A stretch of DNA of 40,223 bases from a virus (IMGVR_UViG_3300025108_000135:1-40223); one strand, 5' to 3'; counted from the stretch's first letter, positions 1 through 8,527 are shown. Notes: generated by a model not told the origin, from the sequence alone. Numbers and translations are program-made.

Positions 1-18
1 TTTGTTTGAAATCTCCAT
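1..18 (-). CDS. 5' end of a further gene, cut by the window edge
   Basis: An ATG at 18-16 opens a frame of six codons (MEISNK) before the window ends. It is the first possible gene after the terminator that closes the helicase operon. The bases upstream are A-rich (AAAAAAGAGATTACAAA) with only a weak GAG as ribosome-binding site. No product can be named from six residues, and it may not be a gene. Confidence 0.35.
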
Positions 19-61
19 TTTGTAATCTCTTTTTTCTTTAATTAAACGATTTATTTTTAGA

Positions 62-90
62 CAAAAAAAGCCCGGGGTGTAACCCGGACG
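62..90 (-). terminator. Intrinsic terminator after the helicase gene
   Basis: On the minus strand a GC-rich stem (TCCGGG pairing with CCCGGG around a short loop) is followed by seven T. It is the most GC-rich spot in an AT-rich region and lies just after the helicase stop codon. It also lies downstream of an ATATTTAT motif at 100-107, so it could attenuate transcripts that start there. Confidence 0.85.
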
Positions 91-99
91 TGCTTTTAT

Positions 100-107
100 A
101 TAAATAT
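100..107 (-). promoter_or_regulatory. ATATTTAT motif, candidate late promoter
   Basis: The motif reads ATATTTATATAAAA on the minus strand, directly after the helicase stop. It is 82 nt before the ATG at 18. Unlike most copies it is separated from that start by a terminator hairpin at 62-90. Confidence 0.5.
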
Positions 108-111
108 GACA

Positions 112-1467
112 TCATCCCAATGTTCCGCCTAGATCTTTAAACTTTTGCGCAAGATTTTTTTTCACAATATTTTCTCCCGTTTTCATTACCTGAGTCGTTT
201 GCTTTCCTTGTGCAGTTTGTGGCTCAAAGAATTGAAATTGTCCATTATTTGTATTTATTTTACATGGCAACGTTATTCCGTCAGGACCAAATCTATTTTT
301 AATTACATGCCCTCTACCAGTACCTGACATTTTATCTTCTACTTTTCTAGAAAGCGACATTAAAAAGTCTGCTACCATTACTTTACCATATGATGACGCA
401 ATTTTGTCGGCTTCAATAACATCTTCTTCTAATGCAGATCGACCTGCTTGCGATGCTGTCCATACTGGTATGTTATATTCACCAGCCATACCTCGCATTT
501 CTTCATATAATTCTTCTAATGCTTCATGTTTGTCTTTTTTGGTATTTACCTTTAAAAGATCTCCGTAATCTATAATAATTAGATCTGGATTATTTCCTAG
601 CATTATAGTTTTCTCTATATGAGCTTTAATACCAATAACTCCTATAGATTTAGTTGGATAATGTTTTATGACCAATTCGCCTTTTAGTTTATCCATTTTA
701 TCTTGAATATCTTCTTGATAATTTTTTAGATTTTGTGCGTTAATGCCTGTTACTACTGAGTCATATCGTTGTCCTACATAATTCTCATTGAGTTCTAATG
801 TATAGTGAATAACAGTTTTACCAGCTTTTACTGCATTTGCTCCTATATTAATAAGCAACCATGATTTACCAATACCAGCTGGTGCCATTACTACTCCTAA
901 TTCTCCTGGGGCAAGACCGCCATCCATTAAATCGTCAATAACATCCCAACCAGTTGTCATGGTATCTCGGGCTGCTTCGTCATAACGTAAAGACACAGTA
1001 TCTTTATACTCTAATCCTATATCAGTATCTGCACCAGCTTTCATAGCACCGTCAATTTTGCTTTTAATTTCGTCATAATTACCCATTTTAAGTAATCCGA
1101 CACTATCCATTATTGCTCTTTTAATTTCTTGATTCTTACAAAACTTGAGTATTTCGTCTTTAACAAATGTTAAATCGTCTGACTCCATATATCTAAAAAC
1201 GTCTTTGAGTTGTTCTAATATGGCGGTCTTAAGCACATCATTTTCTATACCAGTAACTTTAACTTTTAATACGTCTTTTGTAGGGGGTGTTTTATATTCT
1301 CGAAAATGGTCTAATATAACTTCTAATAGCCAACTATTAGCATCTGACTCAAAATAGTCTGCTTGTATAATATCAGTAATTTGCTGTAAAAATACTCTAT
1401 CTGTAAACATTGCTGCTAAAACTTTTACTTGAAAGCTCCAACCGTATTCACTTAACTTATCTGTCAT
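112..1467 (-). CDS. DnaB-type replicative DNA helicase (T4 gp41-like)
   Basis: This is a probable ring-shaped ATPase that unwinds DNA at the phage replication fork. Of its 451 residues, the N-terminal 150 or so are helical, as in the DnaB N-terminal domain. The RecA-like core has a Walker A motif APAGIGKS at 195-202 and a Walker B motif PDLIIIDYGD at about 294-303. WTASQAGRSALEE further on fits the DnaB motif that contacts DNA. It is the last gene of the operon SSB-RecA-FEN-helicase, 34 nt after the FEN gene, and an intrinsic terminator follows. The family call is firm; whether it works like gp41 or like DnaB is inferred. No primase domain is fused to it. Confidence 0.9.
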   Translation of the reverse strand: MTDKLSEYGWSFQVKVLAAMFTDRVFLQQITDIIQADYFESDANSWLLEVILDHFREYKTPPTKDVLKVKVTGIENDVLKTAILEQLKDVFRYMESDDLTFVKDEILKFCKNQEIKRAIMDSVGLLKMGNYDEIKSKIDGAMKAGADTDIGLEYKDTVSLRYDEAARDTMTTGWDVIDDLMDGGLAPGELGVVMAPAGIGKSWLLINIGANAVKAGKTVIHYTLELNENYVGQRYDSVVTGINAQNLKNYQEDIQDKMDKLKGELVIKHYPTKSIGVIGIKAHIEKTIMLGNNPDLIIIDYGDLLKVNTKKDKHEALEELYEEMRGMAGEYNIPVWTASQAGRSALEEDVIEADKIASSYGKVMVADFLMSLSRKVEDKMSGTGRGHVIKNRFGPDGITLPCKINTNNGQFQFFEPQTAQGKQTTQVMKTGENIVKKNLAQKFKDLGGTLG

Positions 1468-1501
1468 ATTAGATAATAATAAAAATTATAATAAAATCAA
1501 A

Positions 1502-2554
1502 TCATTTATGTGTTTGTTTTGCATATGCATCTAACGAAAGCCATGTTCGAGTCAACCAGTCTGGTAAATTCTTCATTACAGCCCACATTTTATCTTCATA
1601 AAATAATCTTTGAAACTCAGCTCTATTTAAAGCAGATACTGGTTCTGACATTATTCCTCTAATTTTAGAAGATACATTTGCAGATATATCTAATAATTTT
1701 ATATCCATGAGTTGCCAATTTTTAATTAACGTTTCACGATTGTCTAAAATCTTTTGATATTTTTTTGTTTCCGTTAAAAGTTGATTACTTTTTTCGAATA
1801 ACTCTTCTAACGTAACTTGTTTTTCATGTACGATTTCTGGGATAAGTTTTAAGATAGTCTTTGGACCTATACCAGTTACACCAGGAATATTATCTGATTT
1901 ATCTCCCGTAAATGATCTATATAATACCATATTACTAGGATGTACACCAAACTCATCTATAACTGCTTGGGTGTCATACATTTTCTTTTTAATAGGAGAC
2001 CATACTTGTATCCGATCGTCTACTAATTGATAGAAATCTCTATCGGTAGAAACAATTGTAATTTTTTTACATGTTTCATTGTACATTTGTGCAATATAGG
2101 CAATAGTATCATCTGCTTCTATGCCGTCCATTGCTAAAAAGGTTACTGGTAAATTATCTAAATATGAAACTAATCTACTAAATTGCTTTCTCATTGACTC
2201 TTGTTCATCTTCTATACTTGTTTCGTGATGATCAAATCTTCGAAGTTTAGTTTTATTAGCTCGATTTGCTTTATAACCTTTATAAATTTTTCTTCTTTTA
2301 GCGTTACCGCCTCTTCCGTCAAATGCAATTACACATCTACTAGGCTTAAAGTCTCTAACAGTTTTACCTATAGAATATAAGAATCCAGTAATACCACCAA
2401 TATGGTCACCATCTTCATTATATGCTGGAGTTGCACCAAAACTTCTAATAAAGGTATTGAGCCCGTCAAATACCATGATATGATCATTAGCATCCTTCGG
2501 GCTCGTTTCCTTTTCTTTCTGTAACTCTTTAAATAATCGTTGATACTTATTCAT
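1502..2554 (-). CDS. 5'-3' exonuclease / flap endonuclease (T4 RNase H-like)
   Basis: It probably removes RNA primers and flaps during lagging-strand synthesis. The 350 residues show the FEN/5'-exonuclease family pattern: a metal-ligand Asp in VFDGLNTF (about 28-35), another in IAFDGRGG (about 76-83), then GIEADDTIAYIAQ, VSTDRDFYQLV and a helix-hairpin-helix segment GDKSDNIPGVTGIG. The basic segment KRRKIYKGYKANR is typical of the helical arch. The start overlaps the stop of the RecA gene (TAATG), which points to coupled translation. There is no polymerase domain, so this is the stand-alone phage form rather than the N-terminal part of a bacterial Pol I. Confidence 0.9.
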   Translation of the reverse strand: MNKYQRLFKELQKEKETSPKDANDHIMVFDGLNTFIRSFGATPAYNEDGDHIGGITGFLYSIGKTVRDFKPSRCVIAFDGRGGNAKRRKIYKGYKANRANKTKLRRFDHHETSIEDEQESMRKQFSRLVSYLDNLPVTFLAMDGIEADDTIAYIAQMYNETCKKITIVSTDRDFYQLVDDRIQVWSPIKKKMYDTQAVIDEFGVHPSNMVLYRSFTGDKSDNIPGVTGIGPKTILKLIPEIVHEKQVTLEELFEKSNQLLTETKKYQKILDNRETLIKNWQLMDIKLLDISANVSSKIRGIMSEPVSALNRAEFQRLFYEDKMWAVMKNLPDWLTRTWLSLDAYAKQTHK

Positions 2555-3723
2555 TATCCTTCTTCGTCAATTACTTCTTCATCGATAACAACATCATCGA
2601 TACCTCCGTCTATACCAGCTTGATATTTGAATATATAAGCGTCGCAGATTCTTTTGTATAACCTTTCTTTTGCTTCGGGGTTTTGCATTACCTTACTAAC
2701 AAAATCTTTGCTTTGGAACTTCATTTCTCCAAAGACTTCTCCAGTTTCATGATCTACATCTTCTAATGTGTACCATGCACCTGCTTGTTTAACCAATTTG
2801 AATTTCTTCATCAAATTTAACCAACCGCCAAAGTTGTCAATACCACTATCATAATAGATTTCATAATCAATCTTACGATGTGGTGGCCCCATACGGTTTT
2901 TGACTACCTGCACACTGGTTTTGCTACCCACTACTTGCTCTGCACCATTAACCGTTGCTTTAATTTGACCGGTATTTTTTAATCTTAGTCTGACAGATGC
3001 ATGAAAAGGAATTGCCTTACCACCTGCTGTTGTCCACTGATCTCCAAATGACACGCCCATTTTAACTCTTAGTTGATTAGTAAAGATCAAACAGATTCTC
3101 TCTCGAGCAATCCAATTTGTAACCTTACGCATTGCTTTAGACAATATGATCGATTTAGAAGTTGCATATCCATCTTTATCATATTCTGCTGCTAACTCAA
3201 TCTTTGTAGATGCACCCATTATGGAATCAACTACAATTGTTACCAATCTGTCTTTGTCTGATTTACGTACACCGTCAACGATAGTTTCAATCGTTTCAAA
3301 GATTTCCTCTACCGTTTCGAGTGGTACATATAACATGGTTTTCAAATCGGCGCCGATTGCAGTCAAGAATTCCGAACTAGTAGCTGACTCAGTATCAATA
3401 TAAACTGCTAACCCTCCTTTTTTCTGCGTTTCTGCTAAGGTATGCGCTGCTAGCAATGATTTACCCGACGCTTCTAACCCTGTTATTTCGGTTATTCTAC
3501 CAACAGGAAATCCTCCGTTAGGTCGATTAGATATTGCTAAATCCAATGAATCACACCCAGACGATATCCACTCTTTCACATTACTAGGAGAATCATCATC
3601 TCCATCTAAAAAGAATGCAGTCTTTAGTGTCTGTCCTTTGAATTGTTTATTTATACTATCAGCTAATGTGTTTGCTAATGCATCTTCCAGTTCGTTCTTG
3701 CTTTTGCCTTTTTTCTTTGCCAT
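2554..3723 (-). CDS. RecA/UvsX-family recombinase
   Basis: This is a strand-exchange ATPase for recombination-dependent replication and repair. Walker A is GLEASGKS at residues 82-89, followed by VYIDTESA, and Walker B is IVVDSI. The stretch FTNQLRVKMGVSFGD plus TTAGGKAIPFHASVRLRL closely follows the bacterial RecA pattern (NQIRxKIGVxFG, TTGGxALKFYASVRLDI). As I remember T4 UvsX, that protein differs clearly here, so I regard this one as nearer to RecA. The C-terminus is acidic (DEEVIDEEG), as in RecA. It lies 8 nt after the SSB gene and overlaps the FEN gene by one base. Confidence 0.92.
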   Translation of the reverse strand: MAKKKGKSKNELEDALANTLADSINKQFKGQTLKTAFFLDGDDDSPSNVKEWISSGCDSLDLAISNRPNGGFPVGRITEITGLEASGKSLLAAHTLAETQKKGGLAVYIDTESATSSEFLTAIGADLKTMLYVPLETVEEIFETIETIVDGVRKSDKDRLVTIVVDSIMGASTKIELAAEYDKDGYATSKSIILSKAMRKVTNWIARERICLIFTNQLRVKMGVSFGDQWTTAGGKAIPFHASVRLRLKNTGQIKATVNGAEQVVGSKTSVQVVKNRMGPPHRKIDYEIYYDSGIDNFGGWLNLMKKFKLVKQAGAWYTLEDVDHETGEVFGEMKFQSKDFVSKVMQNPEAKERLYKRICDAYIFKYQAGIDGGIDDVVIDEEVIDEEG

Positions 3724-3731
3724 TGAAGCCC

Positions 3732-4514
3732 CTACTTGTTAAATAAATCGTTAAATGCTGATGCTACATCTGTTTGCTTTTCTTCGGTCTTTGTTTCCGT
3801 AGTTGCATTATTAGTGCTAGATGTATCTGTTGTTGAGCTAGATGATGTGCTAACGTCTGAACTGTCATCGTCTGGATTCATCCAATCTTTAAGAGCTTGT
3901 TCTAACTCTTCATAAGTTGGTTCTGGGAAGATATCAGTGATAGTTGGCTGATTCATAATCTTTTCTGCAATTGCTTTGTCTTCAGTTGCAGCTGATGTAT
4001 TAGGTTTAACACGAATAGCAGTTTTAGGATATCCTCCACCTTCTGCTGGTGTAAACTCTACGTCGATGTCACGACCATTTAATAGATCGGTGATATCACC
4101 ATAATCTGGATCAGATACAATTGAAAGCAATTCAGTGTAAATTGTTTTGCCAAATCCCCAAAATTTAACTCCTTCAGATTCTTTACCTCTTACGATAACC
4201 GGAACATATGTTCTCATTTTAGGTTCGATTTTACGACCCATTAGCCATTCATCTTTGTCACCAGTCTTTTTTAGTTTTTCTGCAAATTCAACTACTGGAT
4301 CTGCATTACCGAATGATACCGGTGATAGCATTGATCTTTTAGCAATGTCATAATGAAAATACAATTCTAAGAATGGATTATCTTTGCGATGAACATACGG
4401 CACGATTCTTACACGTGTCTTACCAGCTTCTGGTTTCCAAAGATTGTTTCGACGATCGTTGTTGTTGTTTAATTGATTAAGTTTTGCCTTGATGGCGTCT
4501 AAATTAAGTCCCAT
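3732..4514 (-). CDS. Single-stranded DNA-binding protein, gp32-like, no zinc site
   Basis: It coats single-stranded DNA during replication and recombination. The N-terminal part is Asn-rich and basic (NNNNDRRNNLWKPEAGK). The core has the gp32-family segments VRIVPYVHRKDNPFLELYFHY and SPVSFGNADPVVEFAEKL. A Ser/Thr-rich linker leads to a short tail ending SAFNDLFNK, the usual acidic protein-interaction tail. T4 gp32 binds zinc through Cys residues; this 260-residue protein has no Cys, so the zinc site is absent. It is the first gene of the replication operon, with AAAAAAAGGAC as ribosome-binding site. No ATATTTAT motif precedes it, in line with early or middle expression. Confidence 0.85.
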   Translation of the reverse strand: MGLNLDAIKAKLNQLNNNNDRRNNLWKPEAGKTRVRIVPYVHRKDNPFLELYFHYDIAKRSMLSPVSFGNADPVVEFAEKLKKTGDKDEWLMGRKIEPKMRTYVPVIVRGKESEGVKFWGFGKTIYTELLSIVSDPDYGDITDLLNGRDIDVEFTPAEGGGYPKTAIRVKPNTSAATEDKAIAEKIMNQPTITDIFPEPTYEELEQALKDWMNPDDDSSDVSTSSSSTTDTSSTNNATTETKTEEKQTDVASAFNDLFNK

Positions 4515-4620
4515 TTAAGTCCTTTTTTTGTTAAGTTATTAATTTATGTTATTTATTAATTATATATTAGATAATTAAATCGTTAAGTCCAAGTAATTGT
4601 TTAAATTTTTTATTATTTTT

Positions 4621-5523
4621 TTATAAGCCTTGTTTGCTTAGATATTCTTGTATCCACTGATCATTTATTCCGTATTTATCAGCAATATCGTCGTCTTGTA
4701 TATCAATTGATATAACATCACCATCTGCATCTAACATAATTGTGATATCAATTTCATCGTTATTAATATTTATACTACAATCAAATTTTATATCAGACAC
4801 CATTCGTGTTATGTCAAATCTAGAACCACCGTCAATATTATTGTCTTCAATATATGCTTCAATATCTCCTAGAGTTTCTTCTACAAATTGAGAATCTAAT
4901 ACGCCACTTTTTTGAATAGACATATTTGAATAGTTTAAATCAACTTCTGCATAGTTAACTATAATGTCTATATTTTGCGTTTGAGAATTTCTACCTATTA
5001 TTTGTAAAATTTTAGCTACATTGGGATTAGTATTAATAGAATTTACTATTTTATATGCTTTAAGTGGTTTTTGCTGTTTAATAGCTAGAAATGCTCTATG
5101 ATTACCATCCATAACTTCGCCGTTACTATCTATTGTAATAGGAGGCATTTTTGATAGGTCTACGTTTCTAGGATCTGAATCTGTGTCTCTAAAATATTTG
5201 TCTACTTTACCATCAATATAGTCTTGATATTTTTTTTCTCTATCTTTCATTACTTGAGGATCTAATTTAAGATCAGTATGATTGATAGATACAGGTTCTT
5301 CTAGTTTAAATTTATCTATATTAAAAATAAATCTTTTAAATTCAGCGTATGAATCATTTTTATAATTATAATCTAATAATTCTTTTTGTTTAGGAAACAT
5401 CTGAATCAATAAATCATGAATTTGTTTCGCCTTAACTGGATCACGCAAAACATTACCTATCTGATTAAAATCAGATTTTGTCATTTGGTTTTCAGTTAAA
5501 AGTAATGTTTTTAATCGTATCAT
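4621..5523 (-). CDS. ParB/sulfiredoxin-like domain protein
   Basis: The function is unknown. Residues 127-160 read PPITIDSNGEVMDGNHRAFLAIK and onwards. This matches the DGxHR core of ParB/sulfiredoxin-fold proteins (Asp139, Gly140, His142, Arg143), which bind nucleotide and in some phages act as nucleases or modify proteins. The first 90 residues are helical and charged. The C-terminal 100 residues are rich in Asp, Ile and Asn, without a motif I know. An ATATTTAT motif lies 22 nt upstream. It sits between the polymerase/nuclease cassette and the replication operon, so a role in DNA metabolism is possible but unproven. Confidence 0.55.
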   Translation of the reverse strand: MIRLKTLLLTENQMTKSDFNQIGNVLRDPVKAKQIHDLLIQMFPKQKELLDYNYKNDSYAEFKRFIFNIDKFKLEEPVSINHTDLKLDPQVMKDREKKYQDYIDGKVDKYFRDTDSDPRNVDLSKMPPITIDSNGEVMDGNHRAFLAIKQQKPLKAYKIVNSINTNPNVAKILQIIGRNSQTQNIDIIVNYAEVDLNYSNMSIQKSGVLDSQFVEETLGDIEAYIEDNNIDGGSRFDITRMVSDIKFDCSININNDEIDITIMLDADGDVISIDIQDDDIADKYGINDQWIQEYLSKQGL

Positions 5524-5544
5524 ATTATTAATATATTATATATA

Positions 5545-5552
5545 ATAAATAT
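5545..5552 (-). promoter_or_regulatory. ATATTTAT motif, candidate late promoter
   Basis: The motif GATATTTATTATATATAA lies between the 127-residue ORF and the ParB-like gene, 21 nt before the ParB-like start codon. The spacing agrees with the copies before structural genes. Confidence 0.6.
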
Positions 5553-5556
5553 CAAA

Positions 5557-5940
5557 CTACCAAGAAACCTTCTTGAAAAATAATAAATCAACAACACGAT
5601 AATTGTCATCATCAGTTAGTATAAATGAATTACGATAGTTGGTCCAATCAACTTGAAATGTTTTATCTAACACCCCATTATTCACACGACGAATAATTGC
5701 ATTAAGAGCATTAACTGTGTATAGCGTGTTAGTTTCTTTTTTTCGGTGAATACTAATAGTATTCTGTCCTCTTGTTTCTGATGAATCTGCGTTATATGTG
5801 CAATATAACTGAGATGGTAATTCAGCATTAGAAAACACAAATATTCTTTGTTCTGGTATAGTATAACTTTGTTGTATGTAGTCAGTTATAATATTTAAAT
5901 CTGATTGATGTGCAAATGTGCACAGTAGTTGCGTTCTCAC
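5557..5940 (-). CDS. Conserved-looking small phage protein, function unknown
   Basis: The 127-residue protein begins MRTQLLCTFAHQSDL and holds the segments TISIHRKKETNTLYTVNALN and FQVDWTNYRNSFIL. I remember similar proteins from aquatic T4-type phage genomes, always without a known role. There is no signal peptide, membrane segment or catalytic motif that I recognise. The start lies 2 nt after the stop of the nuclease-like gene, so the two are very probably translated from one transcript. Confidence 0.7.
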   Translation of the reverse strand: MRTQLLCTFAHQSDLNIITDYIQQSYTIPEQRIFVFSNAELPSQLYCTYNADSSETRGQNTISIHRKKETNTLYTVNALNAIIRRVNNGVLDKTFQVDWTNYRNSFILTDDDNYRVVDLLFFKKVSW

Positions 5941-5942
5941 TA

Positions 5943-7184
5943 TTATCCCTGTCCTTGTATGTATTCATATCCTTGAGATGATGGTATATTTTTCTGCACA
6001 AATCTATATCTACCCTGCGACACCACATCAATAGCAAAATCTTCAGCTAGACCAATATGTGGTTGTGGGTTTCTATAATTATACCAAATTAAACCTAATA
6101 TACTATTAAAGAATGTGTTTTTAATAGTATTTAAATCAAATAAAAAGTTTTGTGGGTTTTTTATAAATTCATGTCGTTCTACACGCTTAAACCATATAAC
6201 AATATTTGAATTAACATCATCAACAGGATCACCAACAAAAACGTCAGCTGCAGTATCTTCGCCGGCTGATAACTCTATTTCTTCTACATCTTCATCAGAT
6301 ATCCAATATGACTTTTGCTTTCCATCGGTATTAACCGTTAATCTTGTATCTTTTACTGTTGTATCTAAATTTGTTTTATAGAATACGTCATGTAATTCTT
6401 TGAATCCTTCATACCAGTTATGCATTGCTGATTTTTTCCATTCAAATGATGCTAATTTATCTGGGTCTATAACTGACTCAAATCTTGTTTCAAATATACG
6501 AATTAGTTTTTTTAAATCTTCTGCGGATTCTGGATTTACTAGATGTTTTAATGATTGATATGGATCTCCAATTTGTGAAACTGGTACAACTATATCTTTA
6601 TAAAAATCTTTTATTTTGTTTGTTAATGCATATTTTGATGAAAGACCTGCTTTTGCAGGGTCAAAATTTCCAGACTTTAATTCTTTAACTTCCCATTCAC
6701 CTGCAGGCATAACAATATCATGTTGTGCGGTACCGCCTGGCATCGACTCTTTAACTCCTAATAGAATTGATATTTCACCATTACCCATTCCTCCGCGAGC
6801 ACCGCCGACATTTACTAAAAAGAATTCTTTAAATGCTTTCCAACCCTCAGCTACGAATGAATCTATACTATGCTTTCTGAAATTATTATCAAATAATACT
6901 CGATCATCATTATTTAAACTGTTATATACAGCCATGATTTGATCTACTACCGGTGCTGGTAATTTTAGTTTGTTAGTTAATACAGATTCAACGTCTAAAA
7001 TATTTGATTCATCTTCTTGTTCAGACAATCCTTTGGCTTTTCGGATAATTGCCATTCGCTCTGTTTCAGATAAATCAGTCATTTCAATTAATACACGATC
7101 TAGTTCTTGATAATCTGATTCAGAGTCGGGATATCCTTTTGGTAATCGATATGTCCACTCTGTAATTAAAGAATTTATATTCAT
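5943..7184 (-). CDS. Possible PD-(D/E)XK nuclease-fold protein
   Basis: The role is uncertain. Residues 128-170 hold GGARGGMGNGEISILLGVK, then HDIVMPAGEWEVKELKSG. This fits the PD-(D/E)XK arrangement: a helix Glu (Glu137), an Asp (Asp156) and an E-x-K strand (Glu165, Lys167). Phage proteins with a 'G-GE ... G-D ... EVK' layout are, from memory, usually assigned to this nuclease fold. The rest, including an acidic segment near 310-330, shows no motif. The start overlaps the stop of the polymerase-like gene (ATGA), and an ATATTTAT motif lies inside that gene's end, so it can be expressed both with the polymerase and alone. A structural virion role cannot be excluded. Confidence 0.5.
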   Translation of the reverse strand: MNINSLITEWTYRLPKGYPDSESDYQELDRVLIEMTDLSETERMAIIRKAKGLSEQEDESNILDVESVLTNKLKLPAPVVDQIMAVYNSLNNDDRVLFDNNFRKHSIDSFVAEGWKAFKEFFLVNVGGARGGMGNGEISILLGVKESMPGGTAQHDIVMPAGEWEVKELKSGNFDPAKAGLSSKYALTNKIKDFYKDIVVPVSQIGDPYQSLKHLVNPESAEDLKKLIRIFETRFESVIDPDKLASFEWKKSAMHNWYEGFKELHDVFYKTNLDTTVKDTRLTVNTDGKQKSYWISDEDVEEIELSAGEDTAADVFVGDPVDDVNSNIVIWFKRVERHEFIKNPQNFLFDLNTIKNTFFNSILGLIWYNYRNPQPHIGLAEDFAIDVVSQGRYRFVQKNIPSSQGYEYIQGQG

Positions 7185-8503
7185 AACGTAATTGTTCTCA
7201 TTTTATCATAAATATCGCCAACTTTACATTTCACCGGAAAATTCCCTTGTTCTAACAAGTTTTTTAATTCTGGTAAAATACTCTTAGCTTCTGATAAAGG
7301 AACATCGAATAATACGGAGTCATATGTATATAATATTATACATGTTTTGTGATCTTGTAAATAGTCTTGAAGTTGTGATAATTTATTAACGGATACTTCT
7401 GTTTCAGTGGCTTGTAAATAATAATTAAACAATTTAAATGAAGTCATATTGGTAACTTGATCTTTGCATATACTGCGACCAATAATCGGCGTTTTTACGC
7501 ATCCATTACGTTTCCACTTATCCCATAGGTTAAACACAAAATCATTTACTTGCTGAAAAAATGGAATACTTAAAAACTCTTTGTCAATACCTCCATATAA
7601 AAGACGAAATGTTATTGATTTGCTTTCATTTCTTTGTTCATCTGTTAATGCATCTGTGCCAAAATAGAATTGGCCGAGATAATCATGTATACTTGTTTCA
7701 GGTAAATTATATCCGATTAGTTTTGCAATTAATCTAACATGATAACTATCAAAATCCATTTCAATTAAAGCACCATTATCAAAACGACTACAAAATGCAG
7801 ATCTAGTACCATCTTCTTTGTTCATAGCCGCATAATTGAATCCGCCGAATGCGTTACTTGGCCGGCCAGTGGTGGTATGATAATTATATTGCGAATATAC
7901 CATATTGTCACTAACCTGATCAGGAAATTTAAAATTACTATTAACTTGTAATCCATTACTTTCTATTTGAGCAAATGTTTTAGGATATAAATTGTTAAAT
8001 TTTAAATATGAATCAGTTAATTTTGCATTCATACACATTGGCCAAGAATAATGTCGTATCTTTTGACACATTGCCAAATGTTGCTGCATTGGAATCACTG
8101 CATTTACCTCTTTAAGAGATTTCAATCTTCTCCAATAAAATTCATGTGCTGCAGTTGGATAGTGATTCTCATCATATGCTTCATTATACGTGTACCACCA
8201 TAAACTCTTAACGTCCCATACGGCATTGTTTCCGCCCGATTGTAACCATCGCTTCTTGTCGTGGATAAATATATCAGTTAATGATAAGAACTGTTCTACG
8301 TATTCGGGAAAGCCCCTTATTTGTTCAGTGTGATGAATTGGGATTATCCATTCACTCTCATCTTCACAATAAACGTAGATTGCATATATATCTTGAATAC
8401 ATGTATGTGATGTTGAGTTTGCATAGATAGGAACTAGCAATGTCTTGCAATCTGCAATTATTTGCAAACACTTTGTTACATCAGATTCATAGTCCACTAT
8501 CAT
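7181..8503 (-). CDS. Compact family A DNA polymerase-like protein
   Basis: The C-terminal half carries the family A polymerase motifs. TTGRPSNAFGGFNYAAM (211-227) matches TGRLSSxxPNLQNIP. Motif A is DFDSYHVRLIAKL with catalytic Asp250. Motif B is RNESKSITFRLLYGG with Arg291, Lys295, Phe299 and Tyr303 all kept. Motif C is YTYDSVLFDV with Asp395. Two positions are odd: the steric-gate Glu of motif A is His255, and the HDE of motif C is Tyr-Asp-Ser. Residues 20-60 align by eye with the start of a 3'-5' exonuclease domain but lack its acidic metal ligands. At 440 residues it is far shorter than a full Pol I. It is coupled to the nuclease-like gene by an ATGA overlap. Both catalytic Asp are present, so it could be active. 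Confidence 0.8.
   Translation of the reverse strand: MIVDYESDVTKCLQIIADCKTLLVPIYANSTSHTCIQDIYAIYVYCEDESEWIIPIHHTEQIRGFPEYVEQFLSLTDIFIHDKKRWLQSGGNNAVWDVKSLWWYTYNEAYDENHYPTAAHEFYWRRLKSLKEVNAVIPMQQHLAMCQKIRHYSWPMCMNAKLTDSYLKFNNLYPKTFAQIESNGLQVNSNFKFPDQVSDNMVYSQYNYHTTTGRPSNAFGGFNYAAMNKEDGTRSAFCSRFDNGALIEMDFDSYHVRLIAKLIGYNLPETSIHDYLGQFYFGTDALTDEQRNESKSITFRLLYGGIDKEFLSIPFFQQVNDFVFNLWDKWKRNGCVKTPIIGRSICKDQVTNMTSFKLFNYYLQATETEVSVNKLSQLQDYLQDHKTCIILYTYDSVLFDVPLSEAKSILPELKNLLEQGNFPVKCKVGDIYDKMRTITL
7208..7215 (-). promoter_or_regulatory. ATATTTAT motif inside the polymerase gene end
   Basis: The motif GATATTTATGATAAAA lies within the last codons of the polymerase-like gene, 23 nt before the start of the nuclease-like gene. 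The spacing matches the intergenic copies. Because the bases also encode protein (GDIYDK), chance cannot be excluded. Confidence 0.4.
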
Positions 8504-8527
8504 ATAACATATAATAGTAAAAATTTA

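Noticed and set aside
4515-4620. AT-rich gap before gp32 examined for a promoter
   Set aside because: Several TATAAT-like stretches exist, but the DNA is so AT-rich that none can be chosen; no ATATTTAT motif is present.
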